A DNA stretch of 64,000 nt. Source: Filimonas zeae (GTDB taxonomy: Bacteria; Bacteroidota; Bacteroidia; Chitinophagales; Chitinophagaceae). The position numbers were made by a program, and so were the translations under genes. Positions 9,046 to 17,896 of this stretch are shown one piece after another; positions within the stretch are counted from its first letter, which is position 1, and each line of letters begins with the position of its first letter. The notes beneath the pieces were generated by a model, which worked only from the letters and a program-made list of their open reading frames with translations, was not told the origin of the DNA and made no database searches. Location of the stretch: the NCBI RefSeq assembly GCF_014641615.1, contig NZ_BMIB01000007.1:62261-126260 (forward strand), in the 5' to 3' direction.

Positions 9046-10419
9046 ATGAAACTCTGGCAGAAAAATATAGATTCTTTAAAAGAGGTGGAACTTTTTACGG
9101 TGGGCAGAGACCGTGAGTTTGATCTGTTACTGGCTCCTTTTGATGTATTGGGTAACATAGCGCACGCCAGAATGCTGGCTACTGTGGGCCTGCTTACCAA
9201 TGAAGAAGCTGCTATACTGGCCAAAGAGTTACAACATATTTATGCTACCATTCAACAGCATCCTTCTTTACCTGAAAAAGCAGCGGGTGTAAATGACCCT
9301 GCTTTTGTTATTCAGGATGATGTGGAAGATGTACACTCTCAGGTTGAATTTTTACTGACGCAGAAGCTGGGCGATATTGGTAAGAAAATACATTCTGCCC
9401 GCAGCCGTAACGATCAGGTACTGGTAGATGTAAAACTGTTTTTACGTGCTGAGCTGGAACAGACAGTACATGCAGTACAATCTTTATTTGAGTTACTGAT
9501 AGCTAAAAGCGAAGAGTTCAGAGAATGTTTACTACCGGGCTATACGCACCTGCAACTGGCAATGCCTTCCTCTTTCGGTTTATGGCTGGGCGCTTATGCA
9601 GAAAGCCTGGTAGATGATGCCATATCGCTGAAAGCGGCTTATGATATAGTGAACAAGAATCCGCTGGGTTCTGCAGCAGGGTACGGTTCCTCTTTTCCGA
9701 TTAACCGTACGCTTACCACACAACTGCTGGGCTTTGGTGATTTAAACTATAATGTGGTATACGCCCAGATGGGACGCGGCAAAGCAGAAAGGAATGTGGC
9801 CATGGCACTGGCCAACCTGGCAGAAACACTGTCCAGGCTTTCTATGGATGCCTGCCTGTTTTTAAATCAGAACTTTGGCTTTATCAGCTTTCCACCGCAG
9901 TTGACCACCGGCTCCAGCATTATGCCGCATAAGAAGAATCCGGATGTGTTTGAACTGATCCGTTCTTACTGCAATCGTATTAAAGCGTTGCCTAATGAGA
10001 TCATGATGATGACCACTAATTTGCCGTCAGGTTATCACAGAGATTTGCAGCTGTTAAAAGAGCATCTGTTTCCGGCATTTACTACCATTCGTTCCTGCAT
10101 GGAGATGGCGGGATTGATGCTGTCGAACATGGAAGTGAAGAAGGATATTCTGCAGGATGAAAAATACAAATACCTGTTTAGTGTGGAAGAGGTGAACAAA
10201 CTGGTACTGGAAGGCTTACCGTTCAGAGATGCCTATAAAAAGGTAGGACTGGATATAGAAGCGGGACAGTTTACTTATAGCACAGAAGTACATCATACCC
10301 ATGAGGGAAGCATTGGCAACCTCTGCAACCATAAAATTACCGCCAATATGCATGATGTGTTGTCTTCCTTTGCTTTTGACGAATCAAAAGCTGCGTTGAC
10401 AACCCTGCTGAATGGTTAG
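9046..10419 (+). CDS. argH: argininosuccinate lyase
   Basis: ArgH splits argininosuccinate into arginine and fumarate and completes the pathway. From the ATG at 9046 the protein has 457 residues, the usual length. HSARSRND (116-123), THLQ (about 167-170) and the superfamily signature GSSIMPHKKNPD (289-300) are all present. An in-frame TTG at 9025 would add seven residues; the ATG gives MKLWQKN, the usual ArgH N-terminus, and is preferred. It is the last gene of the operon; no clear terminator follows. Confidence 0.95.
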   Translation: MKLWQKNIDSLKEVELFTVGRDREFDLLLAPFDVLGNIAHARMLATVGLLTNEEAAILAKELQHIYATIQQHPSLPEKAAGVNDPAFVIQDDVEDVHSQVEFLLTQKLGDIGKKIHSARSRNDQVLVDVKLFLRAELEQTVHAVQSLFELLIAKSEEFRECLLPGYTHLQLAMPSSFGLWLGAYAESLVDDAISLKAAYDIVNKNPLGSAAGYGSSFPINRTLTTQLLGFGDLNYNVVYAQMGRGKAERNVAMALANLAETLSRLSMDACLFLNQNFGFISFPPQLTTGSSIMPHKKNPDVFELIRSYCNRIKALPNEIMMMTTNLPSGYHRDLQLLKEHLFPAFTTIRSCMEMAGLMLSNMEVKKDILQDEKYKYLFSVEEVNKLVLEGLPFRDAYKKVGLDIEAGQFTYSTEVHHTHEGSIGNLCNHKITANMHDVLSSFAFDESKAALTTLLNG

Positions 10420-10428
10420 TTCTTTAAC

Positions 10429-10461
10429 GTTGATTAACCTTTCTCTTAAGTTGGTTAACCT
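10429..10461 (+). promoter_or_regulatory. direct repeats GTTGRTTAACCT, 21 bp apart
   Basis: GTTGATTAACCT (10429-10440) and GTTGGTTAACCT (10450-10461) are direct repeats with a centre-to-centre distance of exactly 21 bp, two helical turns. They end 20 bases upstream of the TAnnTTTG box of the outer-membrane protein gene. Read on the other strand they contain AGGTTAAY, the same core as the tandem repeats before the histidine kinase gene at 14212-14231. Binding by the nearby OmpR-family regulator is an inference. Confidence 0.45.
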
Positions 10462-10481
10462 GTTATAGAAGATAGCGGACT

Positions 10482-10506
10482 TACGTTTGGGCAAAATATT
10501 TTGCCC
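10482..10506 (+). promoter_or_regulatory. promoter box plus perfect 18-bp palindrome abutting the start codon
   Basis: TACGTTTG (10482-10489) matches the Bacteroidota TAnnTTTG element. It shares its last G with GGGCAAAATATTTTGCCC (10489-10506), a perfect 18-bp palindrome ending one base before the ATG at 10507. Transcription should begin inside the palindrome, so a dimeric regulator bound there would block the promoter, or the 5' end would carry a half-site only. Confidence 0.55.
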
Positions 10507-13311
10507 ATGCGTAAGCATTTTACCCTTACACTTTTAAGCCTTGCTTTCTGCTGTATTTCCTACGCACAACGAACTACTGTAAAAGGGAGAATTATTGACA
10601 GTACCCAGCAAAGAGGAATGGCCTATGCTACCGTTTCTCTGGTACACGAAAAAGATTCTACGCTGGTAACCTTTGCCCGTGCCGATTCTTCCGGTTATTT
10701 TACTTTACCCAACATTGATAAGGGAAGCTATCTGCTTTCCACTTCCTACGTGGGGTACCTGCCTGTATGGAAAAAGCTAGAGGTGGCAGCAGGAGGGGAG
10801 CAGGTAATAGCGGATGTGAATATGACCGATCTGGTAACGGCACAAAATGTAACCGTACAGGCAAAGCGTCCACCGGTTACCATGAACAACGATACCCTGG
10901 AGTTTAACACCGAGAACTTTAAAACACATCCGAATGCTGTGGTGGAAGACATGCTGAAAAAGATGCCGGGTGTAACTGTTGAATCGGATGGAACGATAAA
11001 GGTAAACGGGCAAACGGTACAGAAGATACTGGTGAACGGAAAGGAGTTTTTTACTGGTGACCCTAAAATGGCTACTAAAAACCTGCCTGCCGATGCAGTG
11101 GATAAAGTGCAGTTGTTTGATAAAAAAAGCGATCGGAGTGAGTTTACAGGCATTGACGATGGCAACACCACCAGAACCATAAACCTGAAACTAAAAAAAG
11201 ACCGCAACAATGCCTTGTTTGGTAAAATATACGGCAGCGCCGGAACGAATGAGCGATATGATGGACAGGCCAATATAAACCGCTTCAACAATGAGGAACA
11301 GATATCGCTGCTTGCTATGGGCAATAATACCAACAAGCAGGGCTTTTCTATAGCAGATGCTATGAACTTTTCCGGCGCATTGGCACGTGGTATGCGTAAT
11401 GGTGGTGGTATTGTTATTACAGGTGGCAGCAGTAGTGAAACGGGCTTGCCTACTACCGGTATGGGGCAGAATCAACAGGGTGTAGCTACTACCTACGCGG
11501 GAGGCATTAATTACAATAATAACTGGAACAAGAAAACAGACCTCAATACCAGTTATACAGGTAGTGATATGCATCTTGTTACCAACCGCCAATCCACTAC
11601 ACAAAACCTGGCGCCTACCAATAGCTATGTAAGAAAAGACAATTCAGAAACGGCCAGTGATAATACGCAGCATCGTATTAACCTGGCGCTGGACCAGAAA
11701 ATAGACAGTTCGTTTTCAGTAAAGTTTACCCCTAATATTACCTGGCAAAAAACAGCCAGTAATGCTACCAGTAATTATAACTCTGTAAGCAGCAAAGGGG
11801 TAGCGCTGAACGAAGGAAGTACTGTAAATATCAACAACGCAGACGCCGTGAATATTACCAACAACATTCTGTTGCGGAAGCGGCTGGCAAAGAAGGGCAG
11901 AACCTTATCCGGTAATCTGAATAACACTTACAATCACAGCCAGTCTTCCGGCAGGTTGAATTCAAATATGTTGTTTTATTATGAAAATCAGATGCCAGTA
12001 GATTCGGTGATTAGCCAGATCAATAGCCGCGATGCTGTTACACAAACGTATGGAGCAAACGTTACCTATACAGAGCCTATAGGCAAGCGTTCATTGCTGG
12101 AAGTAAGTTCGTTCGGTAATATCAGTATTGGTAAAAGCAATAAAACTACATACGACCAAAACCTGGGCAACGGTAAATACGATTTGTATAATGAGTTATT
12201 AAGTAATGATTTTACCAGCAGGTATTCTTATGGTGGTGGAGGACTAAACTTCAGAACCAATCAAAAAATGTTTAATGCTACAGTGGGAACCTCTTTGCAA
12301 ACTGCTGCATTACAGGCCACCAATAATACAGCAGATGTAAAAATACGGCAGACTTTTACGGACCTGTTACCCAATGCAGCTTTTCAATATTTGTTCAGCC
12401 GCTTCCGTAATTTGAAGCTGGATTATTATGCATCTACTGTGCAGCCCAGCGTAACACAATTGCAGCCCATAGCAGACATCAGCGATCCGTTGAATGTATC
12501 TTCGGGTAATGCTGATTTGAAGCGGCAGTATAACCATACACTGAACATGAACTATTTTGCGGTAAAGCCGGAGAGTGGCACCAACATACGGGCGTTGCTG
12601 ATGGTGGTGGCAAGCAAAGACGCTATTGTAAATGCGGATAGCGTGAAAGAAAATGGTTCACGCAGCAGCCGGCCGGTGAATGCAGATGGTGTATACATGG
12701 TTACCGGAAACTTTGGGTATGGATTTACGGTAAAAAAACTAAAATCCCGCTTTGATGTGGGAAGCAGCATCTCGTATAACCGTAACGTTGCTTTTCTTAA
12801 TGATGAGCGGAACCTGATTTCAAACCTGGCCATAGGACCCAATTTATCCTGGAACTTTAGTATAGATGATGTTATTGACCTGCGGCTCTCTTCCCGTTTC
12901 AGCATCAGCAAAGCAACTTATTCTTTACAGCCACAGGCAAATACCAATTACCTGCAACAGAGCTACGGAGGAGAGATGACCAATTACCTGCCATGGTCGC
13001 TGGTAGTAAACAACCAGTTCAATTATGTATTGAATTCCGGTAGAACAAGCGGCTTTAATACACAGGTTCCACTGTGGAATGCTTCTATAGCTAAAAGCTT
13101 TCTGAAGAACAAGCGTGCAGAGGTTAAGCTTTCTGTATACGATCTGCTGAATAAGAATATAGGCATTACCCGTACAGCTAATCAGAGTGCTATTGTAGAT
13201 CAGCGATACAATGTGTTGAACCGGTATTTTACGCTTGGGTTTACCTATAGCCTTAATAAGTCTGGCTTGCAAACTAAAGGAGCGAGAATTATGGTGGGGC
13301 CACCTATGTAA
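10507..13311 (+). CDS. outer-membrane beta-barrel protein with carboxypeptidase-regulatory N-domain
   Basis: The 934-residue protein starts with a signal peptide (MRKHFTLTLLSLAFCCISYAQ is its region, cleaved after about residue 20). A carboxypeptidase-regulatory-like beta-sandwich covers about residues 23-115, a plug-like domain about 120-220 (KMPGVTVESDGTIKVNGQTV), and the remainder is an Asn/Thr/Tyr-rich barrel of the OMP_b-brl_3 family, ending LGFTYSLNKSG. This is a TonB-receptor-like outer-membrane protein; no clear TonB box is seen. It is a paralogue of the truncated protein at the left window edge. The ATG at 10507 is preferred to the in-frame TTG at 10501, which lies inside the palindrome. 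The convergent GLPGLI gene and the two-component system are next to it, suggesting joint control. Confidence 0.9.
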   Translation: MRKHFTLTLLSLAFCCISYAQRTTVKGRIIDSTQQRGMAYATVSLVHEKDSTLVTFARADSSGYFTLPNIDKGSYLLSTSYVGYLPVWKKLEVAAGGEQVIADVNMTDLVTAQNVTVQAKRPPVTMNNDTLEFNTENFKTHPNAVVEDMLKKMPGVTVESDGTIKVNGQTVQKILVNGKEFFTGDPKMATKNLPADAVDKVQLFDKKSDRSEFTGIDDGNTTRTINLKLKKDRNNALFGKIYGSAGTNERYDGQANINRFNNEEQISLLAMGNNTNKQGFSIADAMNFSGALARGMRNGGGIVITGGSSSETGLPTTGMGQNQQGVATTYAGGINYNNNWNKKTDLNTSYTGSDMHLVTNRQSTTQNLAPTNSYVRKDNSETASDNTQHRINLALDQKIDSSFSVKFTPNITWQKTASNATSNYNSVSSKGVALNEGSTVNINNADAVNITNNILLRKRLAKKGRTLSGNLNNTYNHSQSSGRLNSNMLFYYENQMPVDSVISQINSRDAVTQTYGANVTYTEPIGKRSLLEVSSFGNISIGKSNKTTYDQNLGNGKYDLYNELLSNDFTSRYSYGGGGLNFRTNQKMFNATVGTSLQTAALQATNNTADVKIRQTFTDLLPNAAFQYLFSRFRNLKLDYYASTVQPSVTQLQPIADISDPLNVSSGNADLKRQYNHTLNMNYFAVKPESGTNIRALLMVVASKDAIVNADSVKENGSRSSRPVNADGVYMVTGNFGYGFTVKKLKSRFDVGSSISYNRNVAFLNDERNLISNLAIGPNLSWNFSIDDVIDLRLSSRFSISKATYSLQPQANTNYLQQSYGGEMTNYLPWSLVVNNQFNYVLNSGRTSGFNTQVPLWNASIAKSFLKNKRAEVKLSVYDLLNKNIGITRTANQSAIVDQRYNVLNRYFTLGFTYSLNKSGLQTKGARIMVGPPM

Positions 13312-13338
13312 CAGAAGTACGTAATAAGTTTAAAAAGA

Positions 13339-13370
13339 AATGGCCGGTCTGCAATTTGCAGCCGGCCATT
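13339..13370. terminator. bidirectional terminator between convergent genes
   Basis: AATGGCCGG and CCGGCCATT form the outer stem, extended inward by CTGCAA/TTGCAG with one bulged base. On the reverse strand it is followed by a T-rich stretch; on the forward strand by TTACACG. It lies between the outer-membrane protein gene and the GLPGLI gene. Confidence 0.75.
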
Positions 13371-13397
13371 TTACACGATACATGAGAAAAAACTATT

Positions 13398-14156
13398 TTA
13401 CTGACCAATGCGTATTACTCTTGGTCCGCCCGGCCCGCCGTTAAACATGCTCATCATTTTCTGATTGTATTCTGCGCGATTGGTTGTTTTGCCTTTGGAA
13501 GGTTCTTTCAGTTCTTTTTTACTCAGTTTATTGCTTACTTCCTGTGCGGTAAATTTGATGTCTCCCTCATTTACATCCAGCAGCAGTATGGTACCAGGAA
13601 GACCGTTATACATTTCGGGCCCCGCAGGAACAGGGATGTCTTCTGTATACCAGGCTACAATACTCTGACCACGTGCATTGGTAAGGGTAGCTTTTTTACA
13701 GTTGTATTTCAATACCACTTTGGTTTCTTCCGTAAGCTTCCACGCCATGGTTTTTACGGTGTCTATGATAAGGTAGTTCTGCTCTCCCAATTCGGCCTGT
13801 TCCACAATTTTCTGGTTGCTAAAGTTGATATACAGAATATTATTCTGGCCTGGCATTCCGGGTGGTGGTCCCATACGCTGGGGGCCTCCGCCGCCTGGCC
13901 CGCCGGGTGCACCACCACCTGCAAACGGATCAGGAGCCTCATCTTCTTTAACGGCTTTATAAACGCTGGTACCATCTCCAAACAGCAGCTCCTGCTTAGT
14001 GGTTCTGAATTCGGGTATCATTGCTTTCATCTGCTCGTCTTTAAGGCGACGGTGCAAATTCATCTTTTTTTCGTAGGTAATGGTACCCTCCTTTATCTGA
14101 GCCGTTGCTGTGCAAACCATTGCTACGCTAAAGGCTGATAGTATTAATTGCCGCAT
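13398..14156 (-). CDS. GLPGLI family secreted protein
   Basis: The 252-residue protein has a signal peptide ending about ATAQ (residue 20) and then the pattern of the Bacteroidota GLPGLI family, including the name motif here as GLPGTILLLDVNEGD near residue 184. A Gly/Pro-rich linker occupies about residues 79-104. GLPGLI proteins are exported proteins of unknown function that commonly accompany outer-membrane proteins of the type at 10507; their role may be periplasmic or surface. It faces the histidine kinase gene across a 119-base intergenic region that carries tandem TAAGGTTAAT repeats, so the two divergent genes may share a regulator. Confidence 0.85.
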   Translation of the reverse strand: MRQLILSAFSVAMVCTATAQIKEGTITYEKKMNLHRRLKDEQMKAMIPEFRTTKQELLFGDGTSVYKAVKEDEAPDPFAGGGAPGGPGGGGPQRMGPPPGMPGQNNILYINFSNQKIVEQAELGEQNYLIIDTVKTMAWKLTEETKVVLKYNCKKATLTNARGQSIVAWYTEDIPVPAGPEMYNGLPGTILLLDVNEGDIKFTAQEVSNKLSKKELKEPSKGKTTNRAEYNQKMMSMFNGGPGGPRVIRIGQ

Positions 14157-14211
14157 AGTTTATATTTATACAGTCAAAGCTAAAAGGGGGCATTGTTAAG
14201 CATTCCTGCTA

Positions 14212-14231
14212 TAAGGTTAATTAAGGTTAAT
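14212..14231 (+). promoter_or_regulatory. tandem 10-bp repeats, candidate response-regulator site
   Basis: TAAGGTTAAT occurs twice head to tail without spacing (14212-14221 and 14222-14231), one helical turn apart. OmpR/PhoB-type regulators bind such direct repeats with 10-11 bp spacing. The site is in the divergent region between the GLPGLI gene and the kinase-regulator operon, 27 bases before a promoter box. The same AGGTTAAY core occurs upstream of the outer-membrane protein gene at 10429-10461. Confidence 0.5.
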
Positions 14232-14258
14232 GAGCCGGGCAGAGGATGTGGTGGTAGT

Positions 14259-14266
14259 TACATTTG
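14259..14266 (+). promoter_or_regulatory. promoter box TACATTTG of the kinase operon
   Basis: This is an exact match to TAnnTTTG. The kinase ATG is only 10 bases after the box, so transcription starting about 6 bases downstream would give an almost leaderless mRNA. No clear -33 TTG element was found. Confidence 0.5.
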
Positions 14267-14275
14267 TAAACATTG

Positions 14276-15937
14276 ATGAGCGGCATGAATAAGTTGCGTA
14301 TTTCCTGGGTATTTATGGCGGGCACTATTGTTTTAATAGCTGCCTTTCAAGGGTATTGGCTAAAGAAGGTATATAAGGAGGAATACGATGCGTTACAGCG
14401 CCGAACAGATATTCTGCTGAAAGAGACAGTGCAGGGGGTACAATCGGAGCGGATGAAAAATATGCCTTTGCTGGTTCGTCCGGATCGTATTGACAGAATA
14501 GAGATTGTTTCTGATACAGCTAAAGGACGTACCACTGGTTTAAATGCTAAAGCAGTTATTACTACCAAAGCCCGGACGCACACTGGCTCTATAAACGATA
14601 TCAGCGATTCTGTTTTAAAGGAAAAGGTAGTGGTAACGGGCATAAGGCATGCTATTCCCGATAGCCTGCGCGGATTATTAGGCAGATCGGATGTTAAAAT
14701 AGTAATGGGTGGGCGACTTCCAGACAGCAGCGAAAGAGGAGTTTTTATAAATGGGTATGATGATATACCACCCCCGCCGCCGTTTTTCAGAATGGCGATT
14801 GCCAATACCATCGACAGTTTAAAGCGTTCGGTTAAAAAGACAAAGAAGGGGAATACAAAAGACGCCCAGAACATACAGAAGTTTATTTACGAGCTGCGTC
14901 AGCTGGATGACTCTATTCCATTACGCAAGCTGGATACACTATACACTAAGGCTTTGAAAAAAGAGGGCATTGTGCTGTCGCATTGTTTATATATGGCTTC
15001 TTTGCCTAACCGTAAAGCAGGAATGGACTCTGTTCCGCAAGCAGGCGGCAAGCTGAGTACCCGTTTTGCTATGGCAGGCTTTAATGCCCCTTTCGGCTAT
15101 TATGCGGTATTTGAAAAGCCACTTTCTTATTTAGGCAGGAAGCTATTACTACCAGTAGGCGTTTCTGTATTGCTGATTGGAGTTACTACACTTTCATTTG
15201 TATTTATGTACAGGAGCCTGGCCGCACAGAGAAGGCTTAGCGAAATGAAGAACGGGTTTATCAGTAACATTACACATGAACTGAAAACACCTGTGGCAAC
15301 GGTAAACGTAGCTATTGAAGCATTGAGAAACTTCAATGCCATTGAAGATGCGGCACGTACCAAAGAATACCTGGACATATCTGCGATAGAGCTGCAAAGG
15401 TTAAATCTGCTGATTGATAAAGTACTAAGGTTATCTATGTTTGAAAAGCAGACCATGGAGCTACAGCCGGAAGAGGTAGATATGAACGCATTGATTAAGG
15501 AAGTAACAACGGGCATGCGTTTGCAGCTGGAGAAGGCAAATGCCAGAGTGGAATTACAGCTTCCTGCTGAAAAGATAGTGGTACAGGGGGACAGGCTTCA
15601 TCTTACCAGTGTTATCTATAATCTGCTGGACAATGCAGTTAAGTACAGTCCGGGACAGCCCTTTATACATGTTGACCTGCAAAAGGGAGATGGCGAACTG
15701 ATTTTCAGCGTTCGGGATAATGGTATTGGCATTGCCACCACTTATCAGAAAAAGGTATTTGAAAAATTCTTCCGGGTGCCGGACAATGACCGTCATAATA
15801 TACGTGGATACGGACTTGGGTTAAGTTATGTTGCACATATTGTACAGCTGCACCATGGTAGCATAACTGTGCATAGTGAGGAAAGAAAAGGCAGCACTTT
15901 TACAATTAAACTTCCTTTTGCGTATGAGCAGAGTTAA
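14276..15937 (+). CDS. membrane sensor histidine kinase
   Basis: The 553-residue protein has two membrane segments (about 10-30 and 290-315) around a periplasmic region of about 260 residues that matches no sensor domain I can name. The cytoplasmic part has a HisKA helix with phospho-acceptor H334 in NITHELKTP, N-box YNLLDNAVKYS, G1 box RDNGIGIA and G2 box GYGLGLSYV. It should autophosphorylate and pass phosphate to the OmpR-type regulator that overlaps its 3' end by 14 bases. ATG 14276 is preferred over TTG 14273; a second ATG at 14285 (MNKLRISW) is also possible. The signal may concern the neighbouring outer-membrane and GLPGLI proteins (inference). Confidence 0.9.
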   Translation: MSGMNKLRISWVFMAGTIVLIAAFQGYWLKKVYKEEYDALQRRTDILLKETVQGVQSERMKNMPLLVRPDRIDRIEIVSDTAKGRTTGLNAKAVITTKARTHTGSINDISDSVLKEKVVVTGIRHAIPDSLRGLLGRSDVKIVMGGRLPDSSERGVFINGYDDIPPPPPFFRMAIANTIDSLKRSVKKTKKGNTKDAQNIQKFIYELRQLDDSIPLRKLDTLYTKALKKEGIVLSHCLYMASLPNRKAGMDSVPQAGGKLSTRFAMAGFNAPFGYYAVFEKPLSYLGRKLLLPVGVSVLLIGVTTLSFVFMYRSLAAQRRLSEMKNGFISNITHELKTPVATVNVAIEALRNFNAIEDAARTKEYLDISAIELQRLNLLIDKVLRLSMFEKQTMELQPEEVDMNALIKEVTTGMRLQLEKANARVELQLPAEKIVVQGDRLHLTSVIYNLLDNAVKYSPGQPFIHVDLQKGDGELIFSVRDNGIGIATTYQKKVFEKFFRVPDNDRHNIRGYGLGLSYVAHIVQLHHGSITVHSEERKGSTFTIKLPFAYEQS

Positions 15938-16625
15938 GGTTCTCTATGTGGAAGATGAACAGTTCCTGGGTAAGATTGTGAAGGAAACACTGGAAAGCCG
16001 TGGCTTTGAAGTGTTGATGGAAACAAACGGCGAAACAGCCTTGCAAACCTTTTTGACAGAGCTGCCGGATATTTGTGTGCTGGATGTAATGTTACCGGGA
16101 ATCAGCGGGTTTGAGCTGGCAGAAGCTATCAGAAATGAGAATGACGATATACCGGTTATTTTTCTGACTGCTAAAGTGCAGACGGAGGATGTGGTAAAGG
16201 GATTCAGGGTTGGAGGAAATGATTATATCCGGAAGCCTTTCAGCATGGAAGAACTGATTGTGCGCATAGAGAATCTTTTGCGCATAAAGCCGGAGCCTGC
16301 CGGGGCAGCAGCACCTCAGGAAGCGTTGATAATAGGTACTTACCGGTTTCATTTGCAACGTCAGATATTGCAGGGAACAGAAACGGAAAAAAGACTTTCT
16401 TACCGCGAGAGTGAGTTGCTGAAGTTTTTGTGGCAGAACCGTAGTACGGTAATAGACAGAAGGGCTATTTTAAATGAACTGTGGGGGAATGATTCATTTT
16501 TCAACAGCAGAAATCTGGATGTATACATTACCAGGCTGCGTGGCTATCTGAAAGAAGATCCTGCACTGGAAATTATAACTATAAAGGGGGTAGGCTACCG
16601 TTTTGTGGCAGACTGCCCCCTTTAG
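15924..16625 (+). CDS. OmpR-family response regulator
   Basis: The 233-residue protein has a receiver domain (1-120) with acidic pair E10/D11, phospho-acceptor D54 in CVLDVMLPG, and lysine in YIRKPF. A winged-helix DNA-binding domain occupies about 140-230, ending in the typical KGVGYRF. The ATG at 15924 gives MSRVKVLYVEDE, the normal receiver start, and overlaps the kinase gene by 14 bases, so translation is coupled. In-frame upstream starts lie inside the kinase gene and are rejected. Direct repeats fitting this family occur before its own operon and near the outer-membrane protein gene. Confidence 0.92.
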   Translation: MSRVKVLYVEDEQFLGKIVKETLESRGFEVLMETNGETALQTFLTELPDICVLDVMLPGISGFELAEAIRNENDDIPVIFLTAKVQTEDVVKGFRVGGNDYIRKPFSMEELIVRIENLLRIKPEPAGAAAPQEALIIGTYRFHLQRQILQGTETEKRLSYRESELLKFLWQNRSTVIDRRAILNELWGNDSFFNSRNLDVYITRLRGYLKEDPALEIITIKGVGYRFVADCPL

Positions 16626-16640
16626 TAAGAAACTTTTTAT

Positions 16641-17765
16641 TTAGTAGTTTATCACCTGCTCTACAATAGATTCAGGGATAGGTCTCCATTCATATTGCTG
16701 GTTACGTAACTGCGGAATAAAGCCTGCTTCGTTAATAGCCTGCTGCATGGTACGATAAGTAAAACGGTGAGGAGCACCAGCGGCGCTTACCACGTTTTCT
16801 TCAATCATAATACTGCCCCAGTCGTTGGCGCCTGCGTGCAGACATATCTGAGCAGTTTGCTTACCTACTGTTAACCAGCTTGCCTGTATGTTTAGTACGT
16901 TGGGAAGCATGATACGGCTGATGGCTATCATTCTGATATATTCGTCCTGTGTAGTCAGATTATGCACACCGCGGATACGGGTAAGCAGCGTGTCTACATC
17001 CTGGAAAGTCCATGGTATAAAAGCCAGAAAACCTTTGGCTTCTGCCGGCTTTTTAGCCTGTATTTCCCGTATGCGGGTAAGGTGAATAAAGCGCTCTTCC
17101 AATGTTTCTACGTGGCCAAACATCATGGTGGCGCTGGTGGTAATATTCAGTTTATGGGCTTCGTGCATAATGGCCAGCCACTCATCGCTACCACACTTGC
17201 CCTTGCTGATGAGGCGGCGCACTCTGTCAACCAGTATTTCTGCACCTGCACCAGGCAGAGAATCCATACCGGCTTCTTTCAGCGCCTTCAATACATCGTG
17301 GTGGCTCATTTTTTCCAGCTTACAAATGTGGGCTACTTCGGGTGGCCCCAGCGTGTGCAGCTTTAAATCCGGGTACAAAGCTTTAAGCTCACTGAAAAGA
17401 TCCACATAAAACTGTAAACCCAGGCCCGGATGGTGCCCACCCTGTAACAGCAGCTGATCGCCGCCGTATTTAAGCGTTTCTTCGATTTTCTTTTTATAGG
17501 TGTCTATATCGGTAATATAGGCATCGGCGTGGCCGGGAATACGGTAGAAGTTGCAGAATTTACAGTTGGCCACACACACATTGGTGGTGTTAACGTTTCT
17601 GTCAATCTGCCAGGTTACTTTCCCGTGGGGGACCTGCTTTTTGCGTAATTCGTCTGCAACAAACATTAACTCTGTCAACGGCGCGTGTTCGTAAAGGAAC
17701 ATCCCTTCTTCTATTGTCAAAAATCCGAAGTCAAGCGCCTTCTGATATAACGCTGATAAATTCAT
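16641..17765 (-). CDS. mqnC: cyclic dehypoxanthinyl futalosine synthase
   Basis: MqnC is a radical-SAM enzyme of the futalosine route to menaquinone, the quinone of the respiratory chain. The 374-residue protein has the cluster motif CX3CX2C (C64, C68, C71 in CVANCKFC) and the MqnC hallmark ANDWGSIMIEENVVSAAGA in the C-terminal third, which separates it from the related MqnE. No other mqn gene is in the window, so the pathway is dispersed. It is convergent with the response regulator. A TAnnTTTG box lies 23 bases upstream of the ATG. Confidence 0.93.
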   Translation of the reverse strand: MNLSALYQKALDFGFLTIEEGMFLYEHAPLTELMFVADELRKKQVPHGKVTWQIDRNVNTTNVCVANCKFCNFYRIPGHADAYITDIDTYKKKIEETLKYGGDQLLLQGGHHPGLGLQFYVDLFSELKALYPDLKLHTLGPPEVAHICKLEKMSHHDVLKALKEAGMDSLPGAGAEILVDRVRRLISKGKCGSDEWLAIMHEAHKLNITTSATMMFGHVETLEERFIHLTRIREIQAKKPAEAKGFLAFIPWTFQDVDTLLTRIRGVHNLTTQDEYIRMIAISRIMLPNVLNIQASWLTVGKQTAQICLHAGANDWGSIMIEENVVSAAGAPHRFTYRTMQQAINEAGFIPQLRNQQYEWRPIPESIVEQVINY

Positions 17766-17787
17766 CCTTACTATAATTGTAGTGGTA

Positions 17788-17795
17788 CAAAGGTA
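17788..17795 (-). promoter_or_regulatory. promoter box TACCTTTG of mqnC
   Basis: On the reverse strand TACCTTTG matches TAnnTTTG. Transcription would start near 17782, giving a leader of about 17 bases that contains TAAGG just before the mqnC ATG. Confidence 0.6.
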
Positions 17796-17896
17796 GTGGA
17801 AATGTGGTTGTATAGCGGGGCTGAATAATTCTGTGAACGGTTTGCACAGGCGGGCAAATAGACTTAACTTTTGTTAACCAAATCAAACATGAGAAA

